Source of the DNA: Costus lasius | Lineage: Eukaryota; Streptophyta; Magnoliopsida; Zingiberales; Costaceae | Assembly: GCA_027563935.2 (NCBI GenBank) | Contig: CM050450.1 | Location: forward strand, 4,881,957-4,945,956 | Length of the DNA stretch: 64,000 bases | Direction: 5' to 3' | Shown here: one piece after another, positions 49,196 to 60,137 of the stretch | Layout of the letters: each line of letters starts with the position of its first letter | Position numbering within the stretch: position 1 is the stretch's first letter | Notes under the pieces: generated by a model | Told to the model about the DNA's origin: nothing | The model's input: the letters and a program-made list of their open reading frames with translations, nothing else | Databases searched by the model: none | Made by a program: the position numbers and the translations under genes

Positions 49196-49593
49196 CGCCT
49201 GGAATCGATCGGATTCGTATCGTCAAGGTTAGCGTTCGATTGCCCGTTCTCTTTCTACTGCCTCTTCGCTGTTGAATGTTCTGCGGCTTTTAGGGCATTC
49301 ATTAAGGATGAAAGAAGAATTCCTTGTATGTTTCTTCTTATGTTTAGATTGTTTCGCAACGTCAGACGCTGATATTGTGCGAAATTTGTTCATGAAAATT
49401 GATTTCTAGGTATAAACTATTTAAATGCTATGTGGTGTATCAAATTTCTGGTATTAAGTCAGTTTCAGAACCTGATGTTTTTCATCTATATCCCTCTGTT
49501 TCTTCGGTGAAATGTTTGGTTCTTTGTCCTGTTTACTCGCGCTGAAATATTGCGGGACAATCCAATGCAGATATCTGAGAAGGTAACAAGACA

Positions 49594-51597
49594 ATGGCCG
49601 ATTTAGAGAAATTGCTGTTGCAGGCAGCCGGGAGAACTGTGTCAGGTCGTAAAAACAATAATAATTCACGACCTCAATCAAAATGGAAGCGGGATAGGTC
49701 TTATTTGAATGGAAGTGATTCAAGGGATGAAGACCCGGACAATCCCAATAATTCAAAAGGAAAGCATTCAGTCTCCTCCCAGGCTCCATTGAAGAAGAGA
49801 TTTGACCCGCTGGAGAAAGGCAGAAGCGGTTGGAGTGGTGATGAGGATGATGACGAGGATGACAGGCAAAGTGGGGATGACTCTGATAGCGCTTCGTCTG
49901 TAAGGAGTGATCTTTACAAGGATGATGCTGATAAGGAAGAACTAGGCAAGATGTCTGAATTGGATAGGGAGATGATATTGGCTGAAAGGAGTACCAGAAT
50001 AGATGATTACAAACTTAAGAAGATGGCACGAGCTTCGTCATCAAAGATAGAGAAGCTCAAGGGAAGGTCTCCTCCTTTGCCAAATTGGGGTCCCACAGCA
50101 GTCTGGAACGATAAGGCTGCTGCTAAGACTGCTTTAAATGAGCTGGATCCCAAGCAGATGAGACAACAAGAACCAGCGAATCATCGCAGTTGGTTGAGAG
50201 ATTTGGCTGGGAATGGAGACAGTGGTGGTCTCAATCTCCAGGATTCCTCTACCTCCAGAAATAGAAATCATGATATGGCTACTAGTCCTCCCAGTGGCAA
50301 TAGCAACGAAGGTGAGAATGGAGGGGAGAGTTATACTGAGGATGAGATATTTCATGGAGACAAAAAAATGGATGATGACATGTTAGAGGATATATCACCT
50401 TCAAGGTTAGATGCACCACAGTTTGAAGATGTTAAAGTCATCACGATTAGTAGATCAAAGTTGGTTAAGTGGTTCATGGAACCCTTCTTTGAAGAACTTA
50501 TTGGCGGGTGCTTTGTTCGGGTTGGCATTGGGAAGACACCATCTGGGAAATCCAAATACAAACTATGCTTAGTTCGGAATGTGGATGCAACTGACCCTGA
50601 AAAGCACTACAAGTTGGACCACTACTCTACATATAAGTGGTTGAATTGTGTCTGGGGTTCTGAGGCTACAGCAGCTAGGTGGCAGATGGCTATGGTCTCC
50701 GATTCTGTGCCGCTGGAAGATGAGTTTTATGCGTTGAAATATGAGGTGGAAAAAGCCGGTGGCCGGATGCCAACCCGGCTGGAGGTTCTTGATAAGAAGG
50801 AAGAAATTCATAAGATAAACAGTTTTGTATACTCAGCAGCTACTGTAAAGCGGATGCTACTGGAGAAGAAGTCAGCTTCACTAAGACCAGTCAATATTGC
50901 TGCTGAGAAGGATCGACTGAGGAAGCAGATGGAAGTGGCACATAGCCGACGTGATGAAGCAGAGGTGGAGAGGATTAGAGTGAGGCTGAAGGAGTTGGAG
51001 AACATGTCTCGGCAAACAAAGCAGGTTAATGGAAAGGCAGTTCGATTGGCAGAGATGAATAGGAGGAACCGAGCTGAGAACTTCAAGAATGCTTCACAGT
51101 TGAAACCAGTCAACACAAGCTTGAAGGCTGGGGAGGCTGGTTATGATCCATTTTCAAGGAGGTGGACAAGGTCTAGAAATTATTATGTGTCAACGCCTGG
51201 GGGCGATGGTAGTACACAGCATGCAAATGGCGATCAGGAGAAACCTGTGGTGGCTGAAGGAGTTACAAATGGACTAGCATCAGGGTATGGAATTGAAACT
51301 GACGAGGCAGCTACTGCAGCAGCTCTGCAAGCTGCAGCCGGTGCAGGCAAGTTGATAGATACAAAAGCACCTGTTGACCAAGGCACCGCTTCAAACTCCC
51401 TGCACAAGTTTGAGCTGCCAATCTCCTTGGTTTCCTTGCAGAAGTTTGGAGGCCCTCACGGTATGCACACTGGTTTGATGGCAAGAAAGCAGAAGATTGA
51501 GTCAACTATGGGGTGCAAGGTTCCTGATAGTGATGAGAGGAGACATTCTTTGACTTTGACAGTCAGTGATTATAAGCGCAGAAGGGGTCTTCTGTGA
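49594..51597 (+). CDS. VIP5: RTF1/VIP5 homologue, Plus-3 domain subunit of the PAF1 complex
   Basis: A single 667-residue frame, close to the roughly 640 residues of Arabidopsis VIP5. It begins MADLEKLLLQAAGRT, the VIP5 start. An acidic serine/aspartate-rich N-terminal region (residues 80-120) is followed by ELDREMILAER, then the Plus-3 domain (about 280-410) with SKLVKWFMEPFFEELI, CFVRVGIG, LVRNVDATDPEKHYKL and ARWQMAMVSD. A coiled AAEKDRLRKQ region and the conserved AGYDPFSRRWTRS and SDYKRRRGLL ends follow. Plus-3 proteins recruit PAF1C to elongating RNA polymerase II through phosphorylated Spt5 and promote H2B ubiquitination and H3K4 methylation; in Arabidopsis VIP5 supports FLC expression. 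The coding part has no intron. A 5'-UTR intron (49228-49570) is likely. Confidence 0.96.
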   Translation: MADLEKLLLQAAGRTVSGRKNNNNSRPQSKWKRDRSYLNGSDSRDEDPDNPNNSKGKHSVSSQAPLKKRFDPLEKGRSGWSGDEDDDEDDRQSGDDSDSASSVRSDLYKDDADKEELGKMSELDREMILAERSTRIDDYKLKKMARASSSKIEKLKGRSPPLPNWGPTAVWNDKAAAKTALNELDPKQMRQQEPANHRSWLRDLAGNGDSGGLNLQDSSTSRNRNHDMATSPPSGNSNEGENGGESYTEDEIFHGDKKMDDDMLEDISPSRLDAPQFEDVKVITISRSKLVKWFMEPFFEELIGGCFVRVGIGKTPSGKSKYKLCLVRNVDATDPEKHYKLDHYSTYKWLNCVWGSEATAARWQMAMVSDSVPLEDEFYALKYEVEKAGGRMPTRLEVLDKKEEIHKINSFVYSAATVKRMLLEKKSASLRPVNIAAEKDRLRKQMEVAHSRRDEAEVERIRVRLKELENMSRQTKQVNGKAVRLAEMNRRNRAENFKNASQLKPVNTSLKAGEAGYDPFSRRWTRSRNYYVSTPGGDGSTQHANGDQEKPVVAEGVTNGLASGYGIETDEAATAAALQAAAGAGKLIDTKAPVDQGTASNSLHKFELPISLVSLQKFGGPHGMHTGLMARKQKIESTMGCKVPDSDERRHSLTLTVSDYKRRRGLL

Positions 51598-52880
51598 AAC
51601 AAATTTTCAACTCGTTTGGACCTTCAATGTTGTCTTTTTCTACGATACTACTGATATACATATTCCATACTTATTCTGGATTGCTAGTCAGGTTATCTGA
51701 GTCCTAATTCCGAGTGGAAGTACATTTGTAGGACATACCGATTTTGACGCATGTTGTTCCGTTGATGAGCTGATTTTGCACTTGAACAGCCAATATGTCA
51801 ATGAGGTTCTTCATGTGCATCTATTGGATGTCTAGCCGACCTTTCTCAACAACAATTTGTCTTTTTACATTCAGCATTTTTGTATCTGGTGATGTCATAG
51901 ATTGAGATCAGTTTTTGTAAATTTTTTCAGCGGGTTCATGAACTTGCACGCCTGCTGTTCTTAATTGAGCATATCTATGTGATGCTCATGAATAACTTTA
52001 GCGGTTAGCCTTACCACAACGAAATGGCCATTTCACTAAGATGAAGTTTATGCTATGTGCATCGGCATCAAATCATCTCTAACTCCATTTTCAACTAAGC
52101 TACTGCCAAGAGGTACCTTTTTGTTCTGGATCCCATCATATATATTCCTGTCACAAAATTTTAGAAATTATCCAGAATCCTGATACGTGTTTCCGTCTTA
52201 AACTTAAAGGTGTTCTTTGTGGAGGGAGCATCCAAACCTTGCAGTTTAATCGTCACCCTCCTTAGGAATTTTTGTGCTTTACTATCTTCCTATTGTCTAC
52301 GCATTACTCCAAATTATGCGTCTTGATTATTCACAATCTCCAGTTTATTCAAGCTGTATTGTTTCTGGAGGAGGCTAGTAGTGGACTACTTTATTCTCTC
52401 AAAAGTGAACAATCATCAAAACTGGATATCATCCACGAACGTAAAAGCATACTTCCAAAAGGATTCCTTAGATCTCTCTTGACAAATTACATTATGGGAA
52501 AATTGTAAAGATATCTCTTGTACTAGTGAAAATCTCAATAGTTTCTTAGTCGTAAAATATCATCATTACCCTGAATATCCTCTTTAGAAAAAACTAAATA
52601 ATATAACATTAATTTAATTTTATAATCATATTTAGTTTTAAAATAACGTTAATTCATGTCAAATTAGCAGATAAACAACTGCTAAATTCTTGGTGCGTCA
52701 ACAGTATTCATTATATTCATGCAAAAAAGGTTATATTATTATGTTTTGCATTTCTAGCTAATTTAGCGTGAGTTTAAACTATATTTAAACTGATTAAGAT
52801 CAAAACTAATGTCATTTAGCTTAACTGAATACAATGTATGCGATGGTAACTTGATGAATGTGAGTTTACTTATCCCGCAG
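51598..52880. other. Intergenic, no gene seen
   Basis: 3' flank of the VIP5 gene followed by AT-rich sequence. Only short open frames without recognisable similarity. Confidence 0.5.
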
Positions 52881-53069
52881 AGAACCAATCTAAAAAACAA
52901 AAGATTAGTAACATTGCTGTGGCCGACGTTACTGAACCTGATTCTGATGAATATCCACTTGTTGTTTCTGATGCACTGGCCAAATTCTTTGGAGGCGCGA
53001 GCAAGAGAAATGCACCAACCTGAAGCCTCCAGTCGTGTATGGGATTACATGAAATCCAACCAACTTGAA
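52881..53069 (+). pseudogene. Orphan SWIB/MDM2-domain exon, frameshifted
   Basis: An exon-like segment with acceptor CCCGCAG before 52881 and donor GTAAGT after 53069. One frame reads DSDEYPLVVSDALAKFFGG and another continues REMHQPEASSRVWDYMKSNQ, together the first half of a SWIB domain from plant SWIB/DEK_C-type chromatin proteins. A one-base shift near 52995-53010 breaks the frame and leads to a stop. No neighbouring exons were recognised upstream or downstream, so this is a captured or relict gene piece. The stretch from 53070 to 53489 has no further coding match. Confidence 0.65.
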
Positions 53070-53489
53070 GTAAGTTGTACCTTGCACACAATGACTACAA
53101 TATTACTTTTGCACATTGATCCATTTTAAAGTTGTTTAGAGGTCTATTATATAGAGTTTCTTAGCTTTTTTTTATCTACTTGCATCTATTTACGTCCCTC
53201 AATCACTGCCTGCTATTTATTTCTCTTTATTTCAATGTCTTCTACTATTCTCATTTTATTCTCATTTTAAATACCTTCCACCAAGCATATGAAAAATGCT
53301 ATTATTTTTATTCAAAAGCTAAACGATTTCATATGCCTCTTCAATAAACATAATGTTTTTTCTTGTGAATTTGATCATCAGAAGGTGTTTTGACACCTAG
53401 ATAACTTCTCTGTTAATGTTTTGATTATTTGAACTTAGAATCTTTGACACGAACAATTTGTTGTCAGGCATAGTTTTCTATACCATTTA

Positions 53490-53650
53490 AGAGAAAAATA
53501 TCATATGCGGGGCCATCTACCGTGCGATGGCCCCATCTACCGTCCTTGTATGTTTTGAGATGTGTGAATGCACACATCTCTAAGTGTAAAAACACTTATG
53601 GATGGTGGATGGTGGATGGGGCCATGGCACCGCATATGACATTTTTCCCA
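53490..53650. mobile_element. MITE-like inverted repeat (GRGAAAAATRTCATATGCGG ends)
   Basis: The left end GAGAAAAATATCATATGCGG pairs with the reverse complement of the right end, GGGAAAAATGTCATATGCGG, and the pairing continues into GGCCAT. The centre holds a second hairpin (AGATGTGTGAATGCACACATCT). Flanks share ATTTAA, so the exact target duplication is uncertain. The GA-rich ends suggest a Mutator-type MITE, but this is not certain. Confidence 0.7.
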
Positions 53651-54028
53651 TTTAAGTATGAACATTTCGTACATCAGCTCTACTTAGTTCAAGATATATT
53701 GGATATTGAATTCTAATCAGTATATGCTTGTTAATACGTTTTGGGTGTACAAGAGTGCCGAAACTGGAAGTACCATACAATGCTTGCTTACTTAGTCAAT
53801 CATCTTGCTACTCTCACTCAAGACTGTGTAAAATGAATGGAATCCTTGTATTTATAAATTAATAATGATATGACAGAGATCAAAATGCATAACATATACA
53901 TGCTGACATCTATTTTTCTAGTCTATTTCTTGTTTCTTTCCAACAGTTGTTCTTACCGTGCGTGTTAATTAAAGACAATCTTTATAATTTTAAGATTATG
54001 TGATTTGGTCTATTCTTTGTGACTCTAA

Positions 54029-54158
54029 GGCTATGTTCGGTTGGGTAGAATTTACCGTGGAAAGGATAGAAAATGCAATGAATCTGAATGACTTTTCATC
54101 TAGATTCATTGCATTTTCCATTCTTTCCACGATAAATTTCATCCAACCAAACATAGCC
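54029..54158. mobile_element. 130-bp hairpin MITE (GGCTATGTTCGGTTGG ends)
   Basis: The element is almost a full inverted repeat. GGCTATGTTCGGTTGG ... GAAAATGCAATGAATC on the left pairs with GATTCATTGCATTTTC ... CCAACCAAACATAGCC on the right. It resembles Tourist/hAT-type plant MITEs. No coding capacity; a TAA lies on the left flank without a clear match on the right. Confidence 0.75.
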
Positions 54159-54159
54159 T

Positions 54160-55024
54160 GAGCTTCGTGGACTGTTGGGATATGAAAGCCTTCCTTTCTC
54201 AGATAAATACTACATGGCGGCAATACATTTATTTAAAATGTCATGACGCAAGCATTAGAAGATTTTTGCCTTTTGCATACTACTACTCATTAGCTTGTTT
54301 TGGTATGCTACCTGTCTTTGTGGTTTTTTTTTTTTGTGTTGAGGCTGTTGTGTCAAGATGTTATGTTTCTGTATGCTCTGGTATTTATCATTGAGTTCTG
54401 TTGTGGAACTATTTTCATGCTAAAGGCTTACAGTGCTGATCATGAGTTTTATCGCATACTTGAGGTTGTTATAGAATGATATATCCCATTCCACAGGTAG
54501 ACTGCTGTGACAACGAACAACACAACTAACAAGATTCATAATGGGTCCAGAGAAACAAGCTTAAAAAAGTTTTAGCTTAAAAAAGTTTTAACTTAGCATG
54601 AGTGCAACCTCACTTCAGGACATGGGAGGAGAAAAATCTACATGAAATTATAAAAACAGAAATGTAACACTGTATTTTCTTGGACGAAATGCCGAACGAA
54701 AAAATAAAAAACACATTAAATCTGTTGAATCTGTGACCAGATTTAATATATTTTTTATTTTTTTCTTTTATTTTTTTATCCAAAGAAACACAACCTAGAT
54801 GTCTTAATATGAGATCGAACTCAAAGAAGGTGCTCACAATCCCTGTAAATTCATACATTCAACATTTTGCATAGCATTATTTTTTTGTTGAAATATGGGA
54901 AAAAAAAAGTAGAAAATTGAATGTCATATTTCTCCTAATTGTTTCTCGATCTAGCTAGTTTCACTAATCTCTTGCTTTTTGAATGTTAGAATCACACGGC
55001 TGAACCATATGCACCACAAACTCA
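54160..55024. other. Gene-free interval
   Basis: AT-rich sequence without recognised coding similarity. It ends at the target duplication of the next solo LTR. Confidence 0.5.
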
Positions 55025-55029
55025 TACGG

Positions 55030-56093
55030 TGTCAGGCCTCGGTTTAGTCGATCCGGCCCAAAGCCCATTGGGCTAGGTAACAGCCCAAGCCAACACTGCG
55101 ATGGCCGAATTGAAGCTTGGCAGCGGCGGTCAACATCAGGAAAATCGGAGCTTTCCGATTTGGACGCGGGAACAAAGTCGTCTTCCCCGCATGCTTCGGA
55201 GGCGGACGCAGCGAACGACTCGGAAACAAGAGGCGACGCGGAAGGCTTCGGGAGTGACGAGGCTCGCGGCGCGGCGAGATCCTCGGACGAGCGACGTAGT
55301 CGCTAGGAGGCGGCGGCTTCCATCAATAAAAGGAGGAAGCAGCGAGCGATGGAGGAGGAGGGGCACAACTCCACCATCAGGGAGCTTCATCGGGACTGAG
55401 AGCTTCAAAAGAGATCTGTAACCGGGATCAGCGGATCACCGGCGAGGGAGGGGAAGTGGGTGTCGTCCGGCAGGGGTCGGCGACGAAGATCAGAGGATTT
55501 TGTAGCTTGCTTCGAGGTGAATAAAAGCTTTCTTTCTTCTCCACTGCTTCCCCTGTTCTTCCTTGTGTTCACGGGGAGCGGCCGCTGGACGACGACTCCG
55601 AGGGCGGGCGGCTTTCCCTGTCTTCGCATCCATCCTCTCCGGCGACGACTGCGAACGCGAGCACCGCGGAGGCGTAGCGGAGAAGACGAACGCCGCGCGT
55701 TCGTTTCGAGGCAGAGTCAGCAATTCGAGCCGGTCAACGCTCGAATCAGAGATTGATTTCGAACGAAAATTGGGAGGTGACGCAAGCTTACATCAGCAGA
55801 ACTCGATTCGGCGAGCGGCGCGGCGCGGGACGAAATCGGAGGGCTGACATCAGCACTACGTTAGCAAGGCGTGAAATTGGGATTTGGTCAAAATTAATAG
55901 TTGACCAGTAAGGTAATTTGATTTAGGGTTCTGAGTGATTTTGTAATTTGGGGATAAAAAAATTTGTTCGGGTAATTAGGGTTTTCAATTTGGGGTCGGA
56001 AACCCTAGAAGCATTGCGTTCCGGTGTTCCGCCGGATGATCCTAAGACAGCGGTTAAGTGTTGTTTTTAAGCCGATCCGATCGGGGCGTGACA
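55030..56093 (+). mobile_element. Solo LTR A with 5-bp target duplication TACGG
   Basis: Begins TGTCAGGCCTCGG and ends CGGGGCGTGACA, 1064 bases, flanked by TACGG at 55025-55029 and 56094-56098. Homologous to the two LTRs at 58714-60047 and 60138-61330. A poly(A)-like AATAAAAG near 55519 falls where an R region would end. Many positions corresponding to CG in the other copies are TG or CA here, consistent with deamination in an older or more methylated copy. Open frames inside are not genes. Confidence 0.88.
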
Positions 56094-56422
56094 TACGGAG
56101 AAAACAGTATTATAAGGGTGGACCTAGTGGTCACCAAGAAACAAGGTTTACTCCCAGAGCGAACTTCGAAGATTGCATGCATGGATTACAGCGTTGGTTG
56201 CCTACAAACGTTACCGCACAAAACACAACCAGTCAATCGCCTTGAAGAAGGTACCTCCACCTTCCACTTTTTTGCATAGACTAGATGCAAACATACACCC
56301 CCATGAGCCTTGTTATCAGTGTACGTTATTTAATTACATCTCTCAAAGTGCGAGTTCCCTCGACGCTCTCCCATGCACCAGTCTCCTCTTTCCCTCTTCC
56401 TCCTTTTGAGCTCTAAAAAACC

Positions 56423-56430
56423 TCTATATA
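56423..56430 (+). promoter_or_regulatory. TATA box of the Hev b 5-like gene
   Basis: CTATATAA lies 60 bases before the ATG at 56490, a normal distance for a plant TATA box with a short leader. It is about 330 bases downstream of solo LTR A. Confidence 0.7.
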
Positions 56431-56489
56431 AACCCACTCCCTGCTCCCTCCCTTCGACACTCACGAAGCTCAGCCCTTATCTGCCTCCC

Positions 56490-57103
56490 ATGGCCACCAC
56501 CGTTGAGGTAGCTCAATTTTTCTCTAGTTAAAACGACAAATATTTGAGCCATGTTAGTTCAAACTTTTTTTTTTTCTAGAGCTACATTATAGGATGAAGA
56601 TATATGAGCATAATTCTTACATGCATGTCCATTCAGTAACTGCTATTAATGTACAGGTTCAATCAGTAACTGCTGCGTTGCCGGAGAATTGCCCTGTCAA
56701 CCATGATCACATGCAAGCGCAGCAGGAACAATCCACAGCCAAAAACGTAGTCGATGAAGTGCCCACTAAGGAGGGGGAAAAAATCGAGGCTGTGATCGAC
56801 GAGCTCATTGCTCGCGAATTCGAAGCTAAAGTAACACCGACCGACGAAGTAGTGGCAACCAAGGAAGAGGAAGAGCAAAAGGAAGAGGCAAAGGAGAAGA
56901 GCGAGGAACGTCAAGACAGTAGCAAACGAGAATTGCCTCCAGATCAAGCGGCAGCAGCTGTTCCAGATCTGGCTATAGTAGTGCCTGCAGACACAAAGGC
57001 CTCAGAGGAGGCCATTGATGAGGCAAAAGAGGACGCAGACAAAGTGAAGGCTGTTGATCATGAGGTCAACAATAACGAAGAATCCAACAGCGAGGTTGCA
57101 TAG
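56490..57103 (+). CDS. Hev b 5-like acidic protein
   Basis: Two exons, 56490-56507 and 56657-57103, give 154 residues. The first exon encodes only MATTVE; the second begins VQSVTAALPENCPVN. This opening matches the acidic Hev b 5 (latex allergen 5)-like family, small glutamate/alanine-rich cytosolic proteins of unknown biochemical role. The body is rich in E, K, A and D with no folded domain or membrane segment, so it is probably disordered. The same exon layout, a tiny first exon, is familiar for the family. A TATA box precedes it by 60 bases, and solo LTR A lies just upstream. Confidence 0.82.
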
Positions 57104-58708
57104 CTATGACCTTCGTGTTTAATCTATAGCTAGCTGATGGATTGTTGCAGCTAGCGGCTACTGCGGTAACTAATAATATATATAGTTTGGTCAATAAAAT
57201 AGCTAGCTGGTAATCTGTAGCGATAGTAATAGTATGTTGTGGTCGTTTAAGCTTTGTATTCCGCTTGGTGTATGTGCTAGTGCTACTTTATATTAAATAA
57301 TGAGTTAAATGGATGCTTAAATGAAGTCTTCCTTTTTAATTAAAGGGGAAAAATCGAGTGTGCTACTATTCATGTTATATAGAACTTCAATACACAAGGA
57401 AAATAAAAGATAATAATATTATATTTAAGCGTATAGTATTAAAATTCATTGTTATTGAAAATTAAGAGATATATATATAACAAAAACATTATACCTTGGG
57501 AGTTGGGACTTAATTAAGTTTATTTATTTTTATAATAATTTTGAATGCCTGGTGAGAGACTGAGAAGTAAAACTATGGTTGGTTTTTTTTTGGGGTAGAG
57601 AGATTTATCTCTTTTATGTTAGGTATCATCTGATTTGATTATACCTTTCACAATGTGTTTCTTAGATTAAAAAACTCAATAAAAAAAATAAAAGTATTTT
57701 TTGGGTAAAAGCAAAAAATGGAAAAATAAATTAAAAATGAGATATCTCATTTGTTGGGGTTTTATTCAATTTAGATAAAATTACTTTATTTACTTGTATC
57801 TATGTTGGGCAAAATTCCTCATGTACCAGCCGAGGATTCCTAAGCTACATGGATAATTTTTTATTAAATATTTTTAAAAAAATTTTTATAGAAATAATCT
57901 ACTCATTTTAAGCTATCCAATGATATTAATATTATGATAGTTTAAATTATGCACAATAAAAAATTATCTTATATATTATTGTATAAAAAATAAAATATTA
58001 TTCACTGTATAAAATTATTTAGAATATTTTTAATTATATATAATCTAAACTATCCAATACTATTCACTGTTCCTCGTATATGTCTTTTTGCTTTTGCATA
58101 TAACCCTATACTCAGCTCTTTTCTTTTCATAGTTTTAAATAATATAATTTTACAATTTTAAAATTGATTCTCTTATATTTTATCTTATAATTATAATTTT
58201 TTTCTATTTTAGACCTTGATGAGACCTCAGATTCCATGTGAATTTGTCGTACATTTCTGTAGCATGTGTTAATAGCTGTGCTCCATAAGTTTTTTAAATC
58301 TATGAGACCCTAGGGGGCATATTGATATTTTTTTCTGTAAGTAACTAGGGAATTGTCCTAACGTATCATGTAATTATGTCAAATCATTCAACATATTATT
58401 TTAAGTGGTTAAACTTAATTTTCTTCTTAATTGCACCTTTTATTATTAACCTATATAATACATACTAATTAATAATTAAAATTTGCTTTATTTTACAAAT
58501 ATTATTTATATTATTTTTATATAGTGTATATTACTTATTATTAACTTATATAATAAGTACTAAATATCATAGTCTTTGTAATTTTTATTTTTTTTCCTGC
58601 AAATGATAACTAGTAATGAGTTATTATTCTAATAATAATAATAATAATAATATGTTAAGATACATCATGCATGCGATGCCATATAGCATAATCTAGGGAC
58701 TAGGATTG
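57104..58708. other. AT-rich gene-free interval with (TAA)n
   Basis: No coding sequence recognised. A TAA-type microsatellite lies at about 58631-58651. Confidence 0.6.
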
Positions 58709-58713
58709 CATGG

Positions 58714-60047
58714 TGTCACGCCCCGGTCGGATCGGCCTGAAAACAGCACTTATCCGCTGTCTCAGAGCAATCCGGCGGAATACCAGAACGCAACTCACCC
58801 TAGGGTTTCCGACCCGAAATTAGAAACCCTAATCTCCCCGAATAATTTTTCTCCCTAAAATACAATTCGCACGGAGAAAACCCTAACCCCAATTTAATTT
58901 ACCTCTTCTGATTTTGACCAAAGTCAAAATCATGTCCTTGCTGGCGTCAGCGTGACGTCAGCCCTCGATTTTTCGCCGCCGCGCGTAAATTACCGTCGCT
59001 GACGTAAGCTCGCGTCAGCCGTCCGAAATCGCTTCCGCCGCACCGAATTTGCACGCTGACGTCCGCCTGACGTCAGCCGTCGAAATCGATTTCGAACGCG
59101 AAATCGATCGTTGACTCTCGCCGCTGCGTTGACTCGCCTCGAAGCGCGAGTCGTCTTCAACCTCGCGACGCCGCGACCGTTCGCAACGCTCGAACGCCGC
59201 CTGCGTTCGAGCCGACGCCGGAGAAGACCGACGACAAGGGGAGGACGCCGCCTGCGTCTCGCCTCGTCGCCGACGACCTAGCAGCCGCCTGCTGCTGGAA
59301 CTATCGCCGGAAACGCCGAAACGGGGGAAGGAAGATGGAAGAGGGAAAGCTTCGTTTTATTCCCATTAAAACGTTACAAAACTCCTCTAAACGCCGACGA
59401 CCACCGTCGCCGGTGCCCCCATCCCTCCCTCGCCGGTCATCGCCGGTTACAAGCTCTGTTTTTCCTTCCTTCTCTCGTCGACGCCGCCGCGCCGACCTTC
59501 GCCCCTTGGCGGCATCAGAGCCCAGCTCTGGAAGGGCGACGGCGCCTCGCCGTCGCCGGTGGAGTCGCCCCCGGCGCTCTCTGTGTGGTGACGCCCTCGC
59601 GCACACTGCTTCGTCCGCCTCGTCGAGGCTTTATCGTGAAGGAAGCCGCGTCCGAGTTTTCCTCGCGCGTCCGCTTCGTTCGGCGACTTCGTCTCCAGCT
59701 CCGCGTCCCTCGCGTACGTCCGGCCCTTCCGTCGCGCCGCACGCTTCCTTTGCCATCCGGATGCGTCGACGCGGTCGTCCGCGACCGAGAATGCCGCCTC
59801 CAACTCCTCTGCTCGACGCCGCCCGCGCCGCTCGCGTCCGCTTCCGTCGCACGCGGTGGCGAGCTCGCGTGGCTCGCGCGTGAAGACGCGTTCGCACGCG
59901 CACGTCTTCCGAAAGCCTCGCACGCGTCTGCGTTGCTGCGTGATTTGCTTGGTCAACCCTCTTAGTTGACCGGGCTTCTCCTCATGGGCTTGGATTTGGA
60001 TCAGGCCCAAAGGCTTTGGGCTGAACCGGATGAACCCGGGCCTGACA
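58714..60047 (-). mobile_element. Solo LTR B (reverse orientation) with target duplication CATGG
   Basis: On the + strand it starts TGTCACGCCCCGGTCGG and ends CGGGCCTGACA, so read on the minus strand it has the same ends as LTRs A and C. Flanked by CATGG at 58709-58713 and 60048-60052. Length 1334 bases, the longest of the three. Contains two exact TGACGTCA palindromes (58953-58960, 59068-59075) and several near matches. GC-rich open frames inside (for example 59335-59883 and 59447-60094) are by-products of composition. Confidence 0.88.
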
Positions 60048-60137
60048 CATGGCATGCATGCAAAATCCAGGGCATGGAGATGCACATAATCCACATGGCA
60101 AACAAACTAACAAAGCACCACCCACCAGCATGCATGC

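Noticed and set aside
59335..60094. Long Arg/Pro-rich open frames on both strands (182 and 215 residues)
   Set aside because: They lie wholly inside solo LTR B and continue past its end; CG-rich sequence without stops explains them.
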